A stretch of 64,000 bases of DNA from Glandiceps talaboti (lineage: Eukaryota > Hemichordata > Enteropneusta > Spengelidae), in contig NC_135570.1 in the NCBI RefSeq assembly GCF_964340395.1, positions 15,003,322 through 15,067,321 on the forward strand, written 5' to 3'. Under the pieces are notes generated by a model, which worked only from the letters and a program-made list of their open reading frames with translations, was not told the origin of the DNA and searched no databases. Both the position numbers and the translations under genes were made by a program. Positions 35,700 through 48,700 of the stretch are shown here, one piece after another. Within the stretch, counting starts at the first letter, position 1. Every line of letters starts with the position of its first letter.

Positions 35700-37169
35700 T
35701 ATACACATCTCGTCAAGTTATAATTGAAATGGCTCCGACCCACTCAGTACTACAATACATGTACACCTTGGTATCAATATACACATTTTGTAACATATAA
35801 CGCCTTTGATTGCGAACAGTGCCCCCCTTGCACCCTTTACAAATTTCGTTTATTTCTTCCATTTTGTGTTCGTATTCTTGTTTCTGTGGACATTCACGTT
35901 GGTCCGAGACCGACAGATTTTCATCACTTGGTACATCGTATACCAAATATGTCCTGTCCGATTTGTGCATTTTTGTGGACTGTTGGGTTTTCACGAGACC
36001 GCTTGACCAGTCAGTTTCAGGATCCATTCACATTCAATATGACATGTATTGTAATGCTTGCTGCTTTTTCGAAAAGTAAAGTGTCAACAAAAGAACGATT
36101 TTTTCCTTACTACATACTGGCTATACTACTACATACTGGCTTTATATTCATAGCACTACATACTACTACATACTGGCTTTGTATTCATAGTACTACATAC
36201 TACTACATACTGGCTTTGTATTCATAGTATTACATACTACTACATACTGGCTTTATATTCATAGCACTACATACTGGCTTTGTATTCATAGTACTACATA
36301 CTACTACATACTGGCTTTGTATTCATAGCACTACATGCTACTACATACTGGCTTTGTATTCATAGTACTACATGCTACTACATACTGGCTTTATATTCAT
36401 AGTACTACATACTACTACATACAGGCTTTGTATTCATAGCACTACATACTACTACATACTGGGAAATTTATTGTGCTGTCTAAAATATTACCAACTTTAA
36501 TTTGACCAATTTAGTTAGAAAGGGGGTGGATGTTTGAAGTCTAACTAAAATAATGTAGTTTTTATATCCTACATTGAACTATTGATCTATGCTTTACGAG
36601 GAGGGTGTGAATTAGAATCTATCACGACTGTTACAGACAGTTTCCACGGTCAGAATATTGTCGACTACATATGTAGTCCTATAGTAGACTATAAGATACG
36701 TCATGTTGTTCAGCCCTAGCTTCTTAACCATGACTGTACTAACAATCTACCCAATTTCCCACATCAGCAACGAGACTGGGTTGCAGCCAATCAAATATTG
36801 TTATGTTCTAATAGGTGTCAAACTGACCATGATGTTAGCCTTTCAGTGCTGATTTATGAGACCAACCACCTAATCTTACGTCTGACTCAATAGTAAAGTT
36901 AACACAAGATTCATGGCCAAAGTCAAGTATTTTATTTTTTTAAGTACAAACAATTAACAGATATCAACAATCGTTCTTAATATCAGAAGCAGAAACTATT
37001 CTGTCTATTTGATTTTTAATCTACATAATAACCTCTGTTTGAACTTCTAATCACAATTTCAAGGAGGGGCCTAAATCATTTTGATCTAGCATGCATCGTC
37101 CCATAGAATAGTACAGAAGATGAGTGCTGGCTGATAGCGTGGCACCAACGTCTGTATTACAGACTGGTC
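35700..37169. other. Intergenic DNA between hub copy 3 and the glycosyltransferase
   Basis: Contains a 37-bp minisatellite (36107-36461) and the probable 3' untranslated region of the reverse-strand glycosyltransferase. Overlapping open frames at 35713-36227 on both strands show no domain that I recognise. Confidence 0.6.
36107..36461. repeat. 37-bp minisatellite
   Basis: About nine copies of TACTACATACTACTACATAC followed by TGGCTTTGTATTCATAG, some lacking one internal TACTACATAC. The unit contains its own short sub-repeat. Confidence 0.9.
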
Positions 37170-38324
37170 CTAGAGTAGAATTCCAGATAGAGCGTTATCA
37201 TATGCATTTTGTATAAGACCTGGACGACCGTAATATATATAACGACACAATTCGCCAAACGCCGAGTCAACAAATTTGATATTCTCTGGTGTAAATGTAA
37301 TTTTGACGTGCGCCCTCTTTAGGAACAATCTTATCCAGGTGTGAATGGTGTAATGTCCTTCCCACCAATCAAAATGACCGAAAAATATGACGTCAGTCTG
37401 TTCATGATTAGGTTGGACCAGTGACATATTTTCGACATGGACTAGGTTGGGATACTTTTTTGCCAGTTCATTTGGAAAAAGAACAGAATTACAGTTCCAA
37501 CACTTTTCGTTGTAATTCTTGTAACCCTCGTAATAAAGTTGAGCAAATGTTGCATTTTTTGCAGAAATTATTATTCCATTGTTCAGACCTATATTAGTTT
37601 CTCTACCCACCACAAAGGCGTAATGACGTAATGGTTCCAATGACGTCAGGGCGATGACGTCAAAATCCATGTAAATACCACCATATTTGATAAGAATCTG
37701 TAACCTCGCCACATCTGACCTATGCTCGATTCTCTTCAGTGTGTGATTATAAACACGTCTCGGGGCGTCCATGTGAACAATTTGCAAGATATTACCAACT
37801 TTCTCCTCAGCATCGTGCCAGTAAATTCCACGAGGTTCAAAATCCGTGTGCAAAAGTATACTGTCGGGTTTTACGAATTTCGCTACACTCAGTATGCTTA
37901 TTAAATGATCAAAACGAAATGTGTGGTTACCAAACCAGATGTAGTGTACAATGTTTGGCACAATGGCCGGTTTCAATGAAGACAAACTTTTCGAATGTTC
38001 AATTTCTTCTTGTAAAGAAATGTTTTTCTCAAAGACATTTTGATCAGATATTTCCGATATTAGTTTCATGGTTGTCTCAGGTACTACGGTGTCGGTAACA
38101 TTTGAGAAATTCAGGTTCCTATTAATCGTTGCCGGAAAGTTTAGATTTCTCAGAATGCCATTTGGAAGTTTTAGCTCCAAGCTATTACTTGTAAATTTGT
38201 TCGCTATCAGAACTCCGAGACAAACAAGAAAGGTGGTAAACATGAACAAATACAGAACCAGTTTGTTCATCGTTACGTCGTTGAGGGCGCTTCGCAATTT
38301 CTTGGAACATTTGCTGACTCCCAT
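37170..38324 (-). CDS. Type II membrane glycosyltransferase with DxD motif (GT32-like, Gly_transf_sug)
   Basis: A single-exon frame of 384 residues. Residues 1-20 are basic and cytosolic. One membrane segment lies at 21-41 (KLVLYLFMFTTFLVCLGVLI), followed by a stem with N-glycosylation sequons (NFS, NVT, NIS). The catalytic domain starts at 121 with IVPNIVHYIWFG. Residues 201-222 hold HRSDVARLQILIKYGGIYMD then FD, the classic R-S-D...GG-Y-D-x-D signature in which D220 and D222 bind the nucleotide sugar through a metal ion. Golgi location is inferred from topology. Donor and acceptor sugars cannot be told from sequence; the family includes alpha-1,4-galactosyl/GlcNAc transferases and OCH1-type enzymes. 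The first Met gives a complete signal anchor; Met19 is an alternative start. It is divergent to the HYR/EGF gene. Confidence 0.85.
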   Translation of the reverse strand: MGVSKCSKKLRSALNDVTMNKLVLYLFMFTTFLVCLGVLIANKFTSNSLELKLPNGILRNLNFPATINRNLNFSNVTDTVVPETTMKLISEISDQNVFEKNISLQEEIEHSKSLSSLKPAIVPNIVHYIWFGNHTFRFDHLISILSVAKFVKPDSILLHTDFEPRGIYWHDAEEKVGNILQIVHMDAPRRVYNHTLKRIEHRSDVARLQILIKYGGIYMDFDVIALTSLEPLRHYAFVVGRETNIGLNNGIIISAKNATFAQLYYEGYKNYNEKCWNCNSVLFPNELAKKYPNLVHVENMSLVQPNHEQTDVIFFGHFDWWEGHYTIHTWIRLFLKRAHVKITFTPENIKFVDSAFGELCRYIYYGRPGLIQNAYDNALSGILL

Positions 38325-40670
38325 GAAGACATCTTCGGTGTCAGATGAGCCAGCTTATCCTTTGATTCACCATTAGGCAGCATTGGTTATGTTGTAACAT
38401 ATCTAGGAAAAATAAAGACATTGAAAGAGAACATGCAGAAAAAAAATACTCTTTTATACTACAACACAGTATGGAACTGGTGAAGCGTTTACTTTTAATA
38501 GGCAACATTTCTTGTTGTGATTTTTTTGTGGCAAATGTTTCGTCAGTTCGACTTTACAACAATATTAGGCTTATTGCGCCATCATCTGGTTGGGTCGAAA
38601 GCGAACATTTGGAAGATATTGGTGTTAATATCGAAGTATTGGGAAACTACTAAAACTGGGGAAAACTTCTTTTTTTTTTTTTTTAAAAATGTTGCAAACA
38701 TTTCCTTTACCACGTATATAATGAACAAACTCAAAACATTTGAAGACTAAAAAAAATTCAAAATAAAAAAAATAAAAAAAATACCCCAAGGGAATGGTAC
38801 AGTCTAGACTAAACCAAACCAATCAATTTTCATCAATTTCCAAGTGTACTTGAAAATACAGTTTTACTCAGTTCAGACGTAAATTAGGGAGTTGGGGGGG
38901 GGGGGGAACAAACGTTCGTGTTATACCTGTACTGCACTGCACTGCACTTTAAAACTTTATACGTCATGGCATGTCGCCATTATACGCATGCGTCAAACAC
39001 CTTATTAACATACAAACCTTTACACGATGCCTTTAAATATACACGTACAACATATCCATCGAAGAATACGACAGAGCAGTTTCTGGTTTACTATCTCAGC
39101 ATAGACCCAATGGTAAATTATCGTAGTTAGTATCTGTGTTCTATTAATCTACTGCATGGTTCGTTATAGTGTGAATGGGGATAGAAACACAAAACACTGT
39201 TCATGGTGCAATGTGATGGCCGCACCTGCTGAGAAACCCGATTCTCGATTCGATAAGTTTGTACCAAAGTACTGCCATGAAATTATAACTCCATAAATAC
39301 TAATCAATATCCACGTTTTACATACCCATAAGTGTCTTAAACAAGGTGTGAATCATTGTGTTTTCAATCTCACGTGATGTACTGGTCCAGGACAGTTCGA
39401 ATGACGGTGTTTACAACGCCAACCGATGCGATGTCTATACAATGATAACTTATAATAAGTTAATAATTACCTTCTCTCCTCAGACTTGAGTATGGACATA
39501 CACACGTATACATATACAATTGTTTGCCGTGGCCCAAAGTTCAGGGACCGTCATTGAAATTTGGGATACGTTTCTTTCTTGTCATGAAATGTCCAGGACT
39601 ATATCATGTATAAGTAGTGATATATCCAGGACCAATTTGCAAATAAAAATGATACTGCCAAAACTTCTATATAGAAAGGCGAATTTTCTGTCACTACAGC
39701 TAAAATACAAATCTCATCTATTTCTAGTACTCATAAGGAGTACTGTGTCGAAAGTATTGTGACTTGAATTAAGATACACACATACTAGCTGAAATAAAAT
39801 ATGTCCGTATTTTAGTTTGGATGCATTGTAGAAAAGTGCTAGATTGTAATTTGTAAGTGATGTCGCTCCTTCGTCACGGGGTTGACCAATGTGTGAGGGT
39901 GCCCCGTCACAGCTAGAAAAGTACCAACAGGACTAGAACTCAATATCCACATACAATTCATGCTAGTTGCTGACACGAATATTAATGCTAAATGCACTGA
40001 CAATAGCTCATGGGTATAGTGCTTTTAACATATTAAACGTTTACGCAATCTCTTGGCATTCTCATCAGTGAGTGTGACGTCATTAGGGACGACTGTTTCT
40101 CAAACAAAGTCTATATAGAGAGGACAAACATCAAATCACAAGTATACAGTCAATTTAATCTTATTTATTTTGAGTTATTTTTACTGAGTATTTCTGTTCG
40201 TGTGTACTACGGAGGCAACTCGTGTTTTGTGACTGACTATTGTAGATAAACCAGACAGATTATTGACCCTTCAATTCTCACTTATGAGGTATAAAATAGA
40301 ATGACGTATTTCATAAAAGAAAACGTATCGCTGATTGGTCGCTTTTGTGGATGGCTGGGAGGATTACACGTACACCGGCGTTCCGCGTTGCTTATTGGCT
40401 ACTTCAACAGGTGGTACTACAAGACACGTGATCGATGAGTCCATCACACCGTCTACAGACACGCCACGTTCGAAGTCACTGCCTTGGATTGAACTCCACG
40501 TCACCGTATTTGTAAGTACATGTAGAAGTTTAGCAGCAATTCGATAACTGAGCTCGGAGCTAGACTTGACGTCAACGGTTTTGAGTTCTGTCCATCGACA
40601 ACGGGCGACTTCTCATCTGCTGTTACAGTTTTACTACGAGGTTATAAAGCGACATCTCCACAAAGTTGAA
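38325..40670. other. Divergent intergenic region
   Basis: About 2.3 kb between the start codons of the glycosyltransferase (-) and the HYR/EGF gene (+), so it should hold both promoters. I see T/A runs near 38670-38785 and a G-run at 38894. No other gene is supported. Confidence 0.6.
40112..40119 (+). promoter_or_regulatory. Possible TATA box
   Basis: TATATAGA about 550 bases upstream of the HYR/EGF start codon. A 5' untranslated intron is possible (donor TTT|GTAAGT at 40511, acceptor TTACAG ending 40627). Weak evidence only. Confidence 0.25.
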
Positions 40671-41425
40671 ATGCAGCTTACCCAGATATTGATACACGTC
40701 ATTACAGTTCTGTGCTTGCTCGAGGAATTGAATTTCAAAGGTAGGAAAAAATTATCATGGCTTAGTCCAGACACCGAAGGTTTGGAAACATTTTCAACCA
40801 TTAGAAGTTTGAGGAATAAGGTTGCAATAATTCAGTATTTCTTGAGAAATCATGCTACACGAGCTGGTGCATGAATAGAATAGGTACGTGTGGGTGAGTA
40901 ACAACAAGACAAGACGTACCCACTTTTGAGATAAACTGTATTGCAACGATTTGAAGTCTTACTACACTCTACAAGAAACGTAACCTTATAATCCATCCAA
41001 GGTAGCCCCGAGAAAAAAAAGTATCTCAGAATTGAACCGTTCGTTTCGGTTTTTGGTTGATATTTTCTGTAACATTTTTTCGCTTCGATGTTTAACTAGA
41101 AACGAACGTTTGTTTTACGGTTAAACTATAATTATTTTAACTACTTAGAACGAAAATTGTGTGCTGTTGGATAAGGTAAAATTGAAATTATGTGTTCTAA
41201 CCTAGACTGTTTTTCGAATTATGGTTTTAACGTTTTGGCAATTATAAAAATTAATTATGGTAATTAAATAGTCGTTTAAACAGTTTGGGTGAGAAAATCA
41301 TTTCCTGGAAGAACTATCAAAATCTTTGGTCCTAATTTAAGAATTAACCCACCTATTTTTTTTTTTAAAACAGAGATTAGTGTCTCTGGGAAACGAATTC
41401 TGAAGAAGAGAAAGAAACATTACAG
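40671..41425 (+). CDS. HYR/EGF gene: leader exons (signal peptide and basic linker)
   Basis: Exon 1 is 40671-40740: [20 protein letters not shown] has a short hydrophobic core typical of a signal peptide, phase 0-1. Exon 2 is 41374-41425, phase 1-2, encoding [18 protein letters not shown], a strongly basic stretch with dibasic KR, KKR and KK sites where a furin-type protease could cut (inferred). Exon 2 joins exon 3 at 43017 through a split Arg codon. The frame from ATG to the first Cys-rich module is continuous, which supports this start. Confidence 0.75.
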
Positions 41426-44400
41426 GTACGTGATTTCATCTTATACATATTGTCACATTAGAGTTTGATAAGTTACATATATTTTAAACAGCCACCTAAT
41501 TATTGTCAGTGAGGTACAATGTGTTGTGCCACACCAATCAGCCAGCGCCCAGAGAAGACTAATTATGGCTGAACGATATGACGTATCTCACATTCTAGTC
41601 AATTACGAGTTGAAGCATCCAATTTATAGCCTAATTTGTTACTTTTTTCGGTTCATCATTTTGCCGCCTTTCTATGAATATTCGTGTTCAAGCTTTAAGC
41701 TGTACTAATTAGTATGTAAGGTGACGGGGTGCCCTCGCACATCGGAGGAAGCCGGTGAGGGCGGAGCGCGACATATCTTACAGTTTAAAGACGTTTTAAG
41801 AAAATATTTATGCACACTAACTCACTTGTAATATCATACACCGTGAAAATTACACCACCTGTGGTATGGTAAACGTATTTTTTTGTAGCTGTATACATGA
41901 TAAATAAAATCAGCGCGCACTCGATTTCAACCAATTTCTGTACTGCTTATGGATAATGTTGACCACTAATAGTACAACAGGAGACAGTCACTCAAGAATT
42001 CAGTTTGTGACTACACTATCTACAGACAATATTGACCAACGTTTTTTTAAAAAAAAAAAATAAGTGATTGATAGGGTGAATATGTTTTGGTTATTTATTG
42101 AAAAAATTGTCCCAGTTGCAGCAAGGGTAGAAGGTGACCAATTTTCTTGAAAAGTAGTTTTTGAAGTCTCTCCAAACTTTGCAACATGAAAACTTGTTTC
42201 TGGGTCCTTTTTTTAATTAATAAAAGAAGTGTGGTGTTCACTGTCTTGTTTTCAAGGAAATGCGAATATTTTATTTTCCCATGGGGTTATTTAGCGGTAT
42301 TTTAAAATGGCTTAATGTTGATAACAAAACGTTTTGAACTGAGAATGAGCTTGCGTTTTCTTGTACAAATGATATGAAACAGATGAATGTTGAAAGTTTA
42401 TTCCAAGGCACATTCTCCGTTTAGCGCTACATTGAAGTTTCTATGGGCCAAAGCTCATAAGCGAGTTTAATGCTGCGAATTTAAAAGTCAGTCATAGTAT
42501 TATGCTTACTGAAGCATACTTAAACATCACTTGTAATTGCCTGAACTCAAACCCGCGAGGTTATTAACATATAAGACAGAAACTCGCCAATGACGTAATT
42601 TTTTTATACGTATCAAAAAATGTCGGATTTCATTCAATTTTAACAATGTCAGAAGGCAATTGTGGTAGAAGATATGCATTAATTTTAGTAATTGTACCAT
42701 AATAGTATAAAGTAAACGGTTTACATAAGTTTTTTCATTTCAGTAAATGGTTTATAAACTCAGCTTGTGCCACTTTAATAACAAGCGAAAAGCCAAAGAT
42801 TATAAAAAATATTAAACCATTTTGACTTGATCCGATGGAAAGTTCCCCTAATTGCGTATTCCAAGTCTGCTGTCAGCATCAGACGAACTAAAACAGTAAA
42901 CCAAGTAATGATCAAAAACCGTCGTCACCACAAAGCCGTATAGGATAGAGAAGCACTGCGTTTCCTCAAAGTGTGTGACAGTTGTAACAATTTCATTAAC
43001 TCGTTTAACTATTCAGAGACGAAATCCTGCCGCCAGCTGCTCCGTTCGTGCCATTGCCATGTCACGATACATGTGATACTGCATATAATATGATATGTGA
43101 AGATGGACGAACAGGTGCCTCCACCAATTCGTGTGACAGTGGTACGGACTGCAATGATTGTGACGGTGAGTTGACTTGATATCTTTGAAATTAACTATTC
43201 GGTTTCTAAAATATACTCAGAGAGCGAAATCTTTGCTTTGGACCAACTTTTGCAGGTTTCTGTCAATAGTGTGTGTGGGGGGGGCGTTGACGAACTGATA
43301 ACCGTCATGGCAATTTACCAAACGCAACTCTTTTTCGGCCGTACTTTTAGTGTATACATTGTCGCATTTTTCCCCATTTTTGACAAGGAATGGTCATTTG
43401 TACCAACGATTGTGATACCTCTGGTGATGGCCTGTGTGATGATGGTGGCCTAACATCGGACTCAAATCAATGCGACTTTGGCAGTGACTGCGATGACTGT
43501 GGAAATAGGAAAGGTATTTCTCTTTAAAATCGCCATATACGAATAAGAACTGTGGGGTTCTGTGAATTCTGTTGAGTTTGCAGATCGATGTAGGCGGAGT
43601 TGAACCCTTATAACGCGTATACACTGTTAAGATCAAAACACAAGTGTACGTAACATGTTAAATATTCGATTTGATTGAAAGTAATTATGGATACATGTAT
43701 TTTGGTGTCTGTTCTATCGGTACCCTTTCTGTTGAAAATATAATTACATTATCATTATTTTACTTCAATCTGTTCCTGTCCACAGGGACACGTATTATAG
43801 TTTAGATTGCGATTGTTGTTTTCTTGAAGAAAATATCACACGAATCCCGCTACTGCAAATGTATCAATATATGCTCTATACTAGAAGACGTTCTTTCCAT
43901 AAGGACAGGGGTAATATTCATAGTTTGTTGTATTTAGCCTGTAGACAAGAAATACTATGCGCCCCTATGTTCCCGCCATATGGATGGGGGGGGGGGGGGT
44001 TGATCCTTAGCATATCCATACACATGTTTAATTGTTAGTATTGTCTATTTGTTGCCAGGACCTATAGGAATGTGCAGTAATTATTGTAATTGGCCAGGCG
44101 ATGGATACTGTGATGACGGAGGTCCAAACGCTACTTACGATATATGCCCTTTTGGGACGGATTGTTTGGACTGTGGTGTCAGAGAGGGCAAGTATATAGT
44201 ATTTGTTTCTCTCTTATCATTTTATTAAATCAAGGTGCATTTGCCCTAAAAGAACAAATCTACATTGAGAATTTGATAACTACAAGTTGGTTATTCGCCA
44301 CTTTACCAATATGTAACAATGTACGATGTGAGAAACTGGTTGTCAATTGTCGTTTGACAGTTGCATATTCTTTCCTAGTCTCTGTTACCCAGGGGCTCTG

Positions 44401-45721
44401 CTGTTCGGGAGACCACCCGGACAAGAGGTCTCGTAGACAGAGCCCCCAGCGGTGAGAGTCCGAGAATAATATTTACAAGATTTGCACCGTGTCAAATAGC
44501 AATAAACCTTGTAAATCGTGAATGAAGTTAGTTTTCATAGAGCGCTTCACAATCACTACTTCTGTCACAGACCTGTAGTTGTACAATGGTTTATTATACT
44601 ACAAGTCCCTGTGGATCATATAGCCCATTGCGGCATCTGTAAGTAAATTGACTATTTAGCTAGGTCCCTAATTATTTATACAGCTGGGTTGACTTGGGTA
44701 CTAGTAGGCAATCGTGGTTCATATCTCGTACAGGGACTTTAGCCAGTCAGGAACAAACGTCAGCGACGTGGCTCTAACCAGTAACATGCAGAGTTGGCCA
44801 CTCACTCGACCACCGTTATTACGTCATGACTTACATATTAGAGAGGGGTATCAAAGTGATTTGAATATATTAATTCAGTACTTTTCATTCTTTTTCAGGT
44901 ATACCTCTATGTCGCGATGTGTGTACCTTTGCCAATGATGGCATATGCCAAGATGGGGGATTTAATTCGATACTAAACCTTACCACAGGTTGTAGCTATG
45001 GAAACGACTGTAGTGACTGCGGGGTAAGGAGAGGTAAGTGCCCATTGTATCTCATTTGTCTGACGATCTGGATAAGTAATTGGCAACGCCTACTCAGGAG
45101 GATGCGAGGGCGACTTTTAGTTGATGAAAGATGTTTGTTAGGTGCAATGACACACAGTTCACCTTTTCTGATTTAGGTTGGTAAGTCTAGAGGTATTTCT
45201 ATTGAGTTTTGATGATGCTACCATGTACTGAGTATTATGTCTATAGAATAATCATGGAGTAATTTAAAGTAACGCCATGTTGTATCCTGTTCATGTCATC
45301 CATTTTGTTAAAGTTATCACGTGAAAATATGAAAGTCCAATTTGCCTGGGCGCCTGCTACGTAAAGTATTAAAAGAAGTTAATAGTAATTTAAGTTTACA
45401 TTGTCTGACAACGTGTCAATTTGAGAATCGCCTTTAAGAACTCACCAATCACCGTATACTAAGTTTTGTAAATACTGAATGTTGTCCAGATTTCCAAAAA
45501 AATTACCAACAGGAGCACACTTAGACTTAAAGAGCAATTCTTGTTCTTCAACAGCATCAGTTATCTGCGATAATACATGTAACTTTGCCCTTGATGGAGA
45601 GTGTGATGATGGTGGTTTGAGAGCTAACTATAAACTCTGTGAATTTGGTACAGACTGTTATGACTGTGGTCCACGGCCAGGTAAATAATGTAATACTATA
45701 TTGAAATAATTATGAAGACAT

Positions 45722-45759
<38 letters not shown>

Positions 45760-48700
45760 CACTTAATATCAGAAATGATATATATGCTAATTATTTACGA
45801 CTCAAATATTGCTCCTTGTTTTGACGAATACTTTTTAGAAACAGTCACCATGCCAAGGTAATGGAATTAAATAATCATGGCTTGTTATGTTTTACCATTT
45901 CACCAGTACCGTTGTAGTTGGGTTTACCACACTTGTTTTTGTTGGCAGATTATCTATTTTCATATCAAATAATCTGGGGGTTTTGTTTTCCAGTTGTTGA
46001 CATTTGTACAAGTGCTCCATGTCAAAATGGTGGAAGCTGTGTTGATCTAGAAGGTGGTTATCAGTGTACATGTAACCCTGGGTGGACAGGATTCAATTGT
46101 GAAACAGGTATTGTAGTATCGACTTAAAAGACTTGTTCATATATTTATCATTTAACAAACAAACATATTCCAATGATCATATACAAACTAGATTGCAATA
46201 GTGTTCTGAGATTCCAGATATTAGTTTTAAAGTTCATTGACCTCTGAACTTTAACCCTGGAGCAACTCAATGGTCTGGGTTAGACTTCCAGTACGGATTC
46301 AGGTACATGAGTAGTGTACACCATAACAACACAATCTATAACTAAAACTTGTTTAGATAAAATGTTTTCAGTCAAACAAAGTTAAACATAGCTGATGTTT
46401 TGGGAGTAACCCTTCTAATAAGAAGCAAATCCTCACATTACTGAAAGTGCAGGAAATCTATCACTCTCTTATCATACACCATCACATCTCAGAACTTCCT
46501 TCTATAAAAGATATTCCCATCATACCATACCCTACCCTTTGAAGGTCATCTTATCTGAGTTACAAGTATCATTTTCGACGTGAACGTAATTGTGCATTTC
46601 TGTTTCATCATTACTGAAGAAGAGAACGAGTGTAACACTTCTCCCTGTGTTTATGGATTCTGTAACAATTTGGTGGTTGGTTATACATGCACCTGCCTCA
46701 TTGGTTGGACAGGAGAGACATGTGACACAGGTAAGATATAGGTTATAGATGTATCTGCCCCATTGGTTGGACAGGAGAGTCATGTGACACAGGTAAGATA
46801 TAGGTTATAGATGTATCTGCTCCATTGGTTGGACAGGAGAGTCATGTGACACAGGTAAGATATAGGTTATAGATGTATCTGCTCCATTGGTTAGACAGGA
46901 GAGTCATGTGACACAGGTAAGATATAGGTTATAGATGTATCTGCCCCATTGGTTGGACAGGAAAGTCATGTGACACAGGTAAGATATAGGTTATAGATGT
47001 ATCTGCCCCATTGGTTGGACAGGAGAGTCATGTGACACAGGTAAGATATAGGTTATAGATGTATCTGCCCCATTGGTTGGACAGGAGAGTCATGTGACAC
47101 AGGTAAGATATAGGTTATATATGTATCTGCCCCATTGGTTGGACAGGAGATCATGTGACACAGGTAAGGTATAGGTTATACGTGTACCTGCCTCGTTGGT
47201 TGGACAGGACATAGACCCAAGGGGGTCTATGGTAAGGAGAAACATGCGAGGTGAGAGTGTACCTGCCTCGTTGGTTGGACGGGAGCGACATGTGACACAG
47301 GTGAGATATATAGCGTTGATGTCCACCATTGAAATGTAAAACTACATGTGTAAGTAAAGCCTGATTTGTTTTGTCAAAAAGGTTTGAATAATCAAGAACA
47401 AAATACATCATCACCAAAACACTATATATGTACACCAGTCCTGTTTCTAGACATGAATAATGCTTGGTCCAACTTAGATGGTGTAGAGTCATATGAATAT
47501 ATAGTTATCAGTTTATCCAAATAATTGTAAGGACACTGCTAAAGGATTATTATGGACTGCCTTCACAAATCTCAATATAACCGGTAATATTGTATTAGTC
47601 TATTCGACATCACGGAGAAAAATGGTTACACCCATAGATCTCATTACAACATATGTACTGCATGTGTAGAAAATCTATCTTTTTTCAGATATTGATGATT
47701 GCTCAACTTCACCCTGTGAAAATGAAGCTCAATGCATTGACGCTGTAAATGGTTACAATTGTGAATGTTTATCTGGCTGGATTGGGCAAAACTGTGAAAC
47801 GGGTAAGATGTTAGACCAGTCAAGTATTTTTTCTGACCGACACACTGAAATTCCCAATCCTTAAAAAAGTTTGCATACTGCTACTGGCAAAGGTTCGACC
47901 TAGTTTGCAAATATGCATGAAAAATCTTTGTTCTCGAGAACGGAAATAGCGCCAGATTTAGATATAAAATTGTTTATAGGCCACTTAACCCTTGACATTG
48001 ACCATGGTTTCGCTTTGACTGACAAATCCGTCATCTTGAATGGTGCATTGTGGGAAATGTTATGTTATTCAATTGATAAACACTGTGTACCGGGTACTAC
48101 CTAAATTGAAATGAATATTGAATCGCTGACAACTGACCAAGATGAAATTACCCCAGTGTTAATTGTTCAAAGCAGCCATATGAATCTCCTTTAAACATGT
48201 TCATCAGGTCGGTAAACATAGTAATAATACGTTCTTGTTCCATGACCTGAACAGATGCAACGTTAGTCGTAAGTAATAACAACCCTTGGTCATGGTACAA
48301 GAATGTATTATTACTAGCTACATAAATTATATCTATAATTACTTGTCCAATTATCTATAGATATTGAACCTCCTGTCTGGCAAAACTGTCCCGACAACAT
48401 CACCGTACCAAATTTTCAAGGCCAGGATTTTGCAATCGTCAAATGGAACCAGGGTAGACCAACGGATAATTCTGGGAAAGTGGTGTTCAATGCAAATCAC
48501 TCTCCTGGGGAAGCTTTTTCCATCGGTACTCACATTGTGAAATGTATGGCCACTGACTCTTCAAATAACTTTGCAGTGTGCAGTTTTTTGATTTTTGTCT
48601 TAGGTGAGTACACGGAATGTGAAAGCACAGATTTTTATTTAATCGTATCAGAGTAAAATGTGATTTGGTTGTAATATAGATACTGCAGTTATGACTTGTT

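Larger units (their letters stand above)
39851..41783. repeat. About 60-bp inverted repeat pair flanking the first two exons
   Basis: 39851-39910 and, inverted, 41721-41783 share TGTAAG, ATGTCG, GTGCGAGGGC/GTGTGAGGGT and CCCCGTCAC, roughly three-quarters identical. They could be ends of one element or two independent copies in opposite orientation. The segment between them carries the leader exons of the HYR/EGF gene. Confidence 0.5.

Noticed and set aside
35713-36227. Overlapping 104- and 167-codon frames on opposite strands
   Set aside because: The reverse-strand peptide is hydrophilic and looks almost protein-like, but I recognise no domain. The forward frame runs into a minisatellite, and splice context is lacking.
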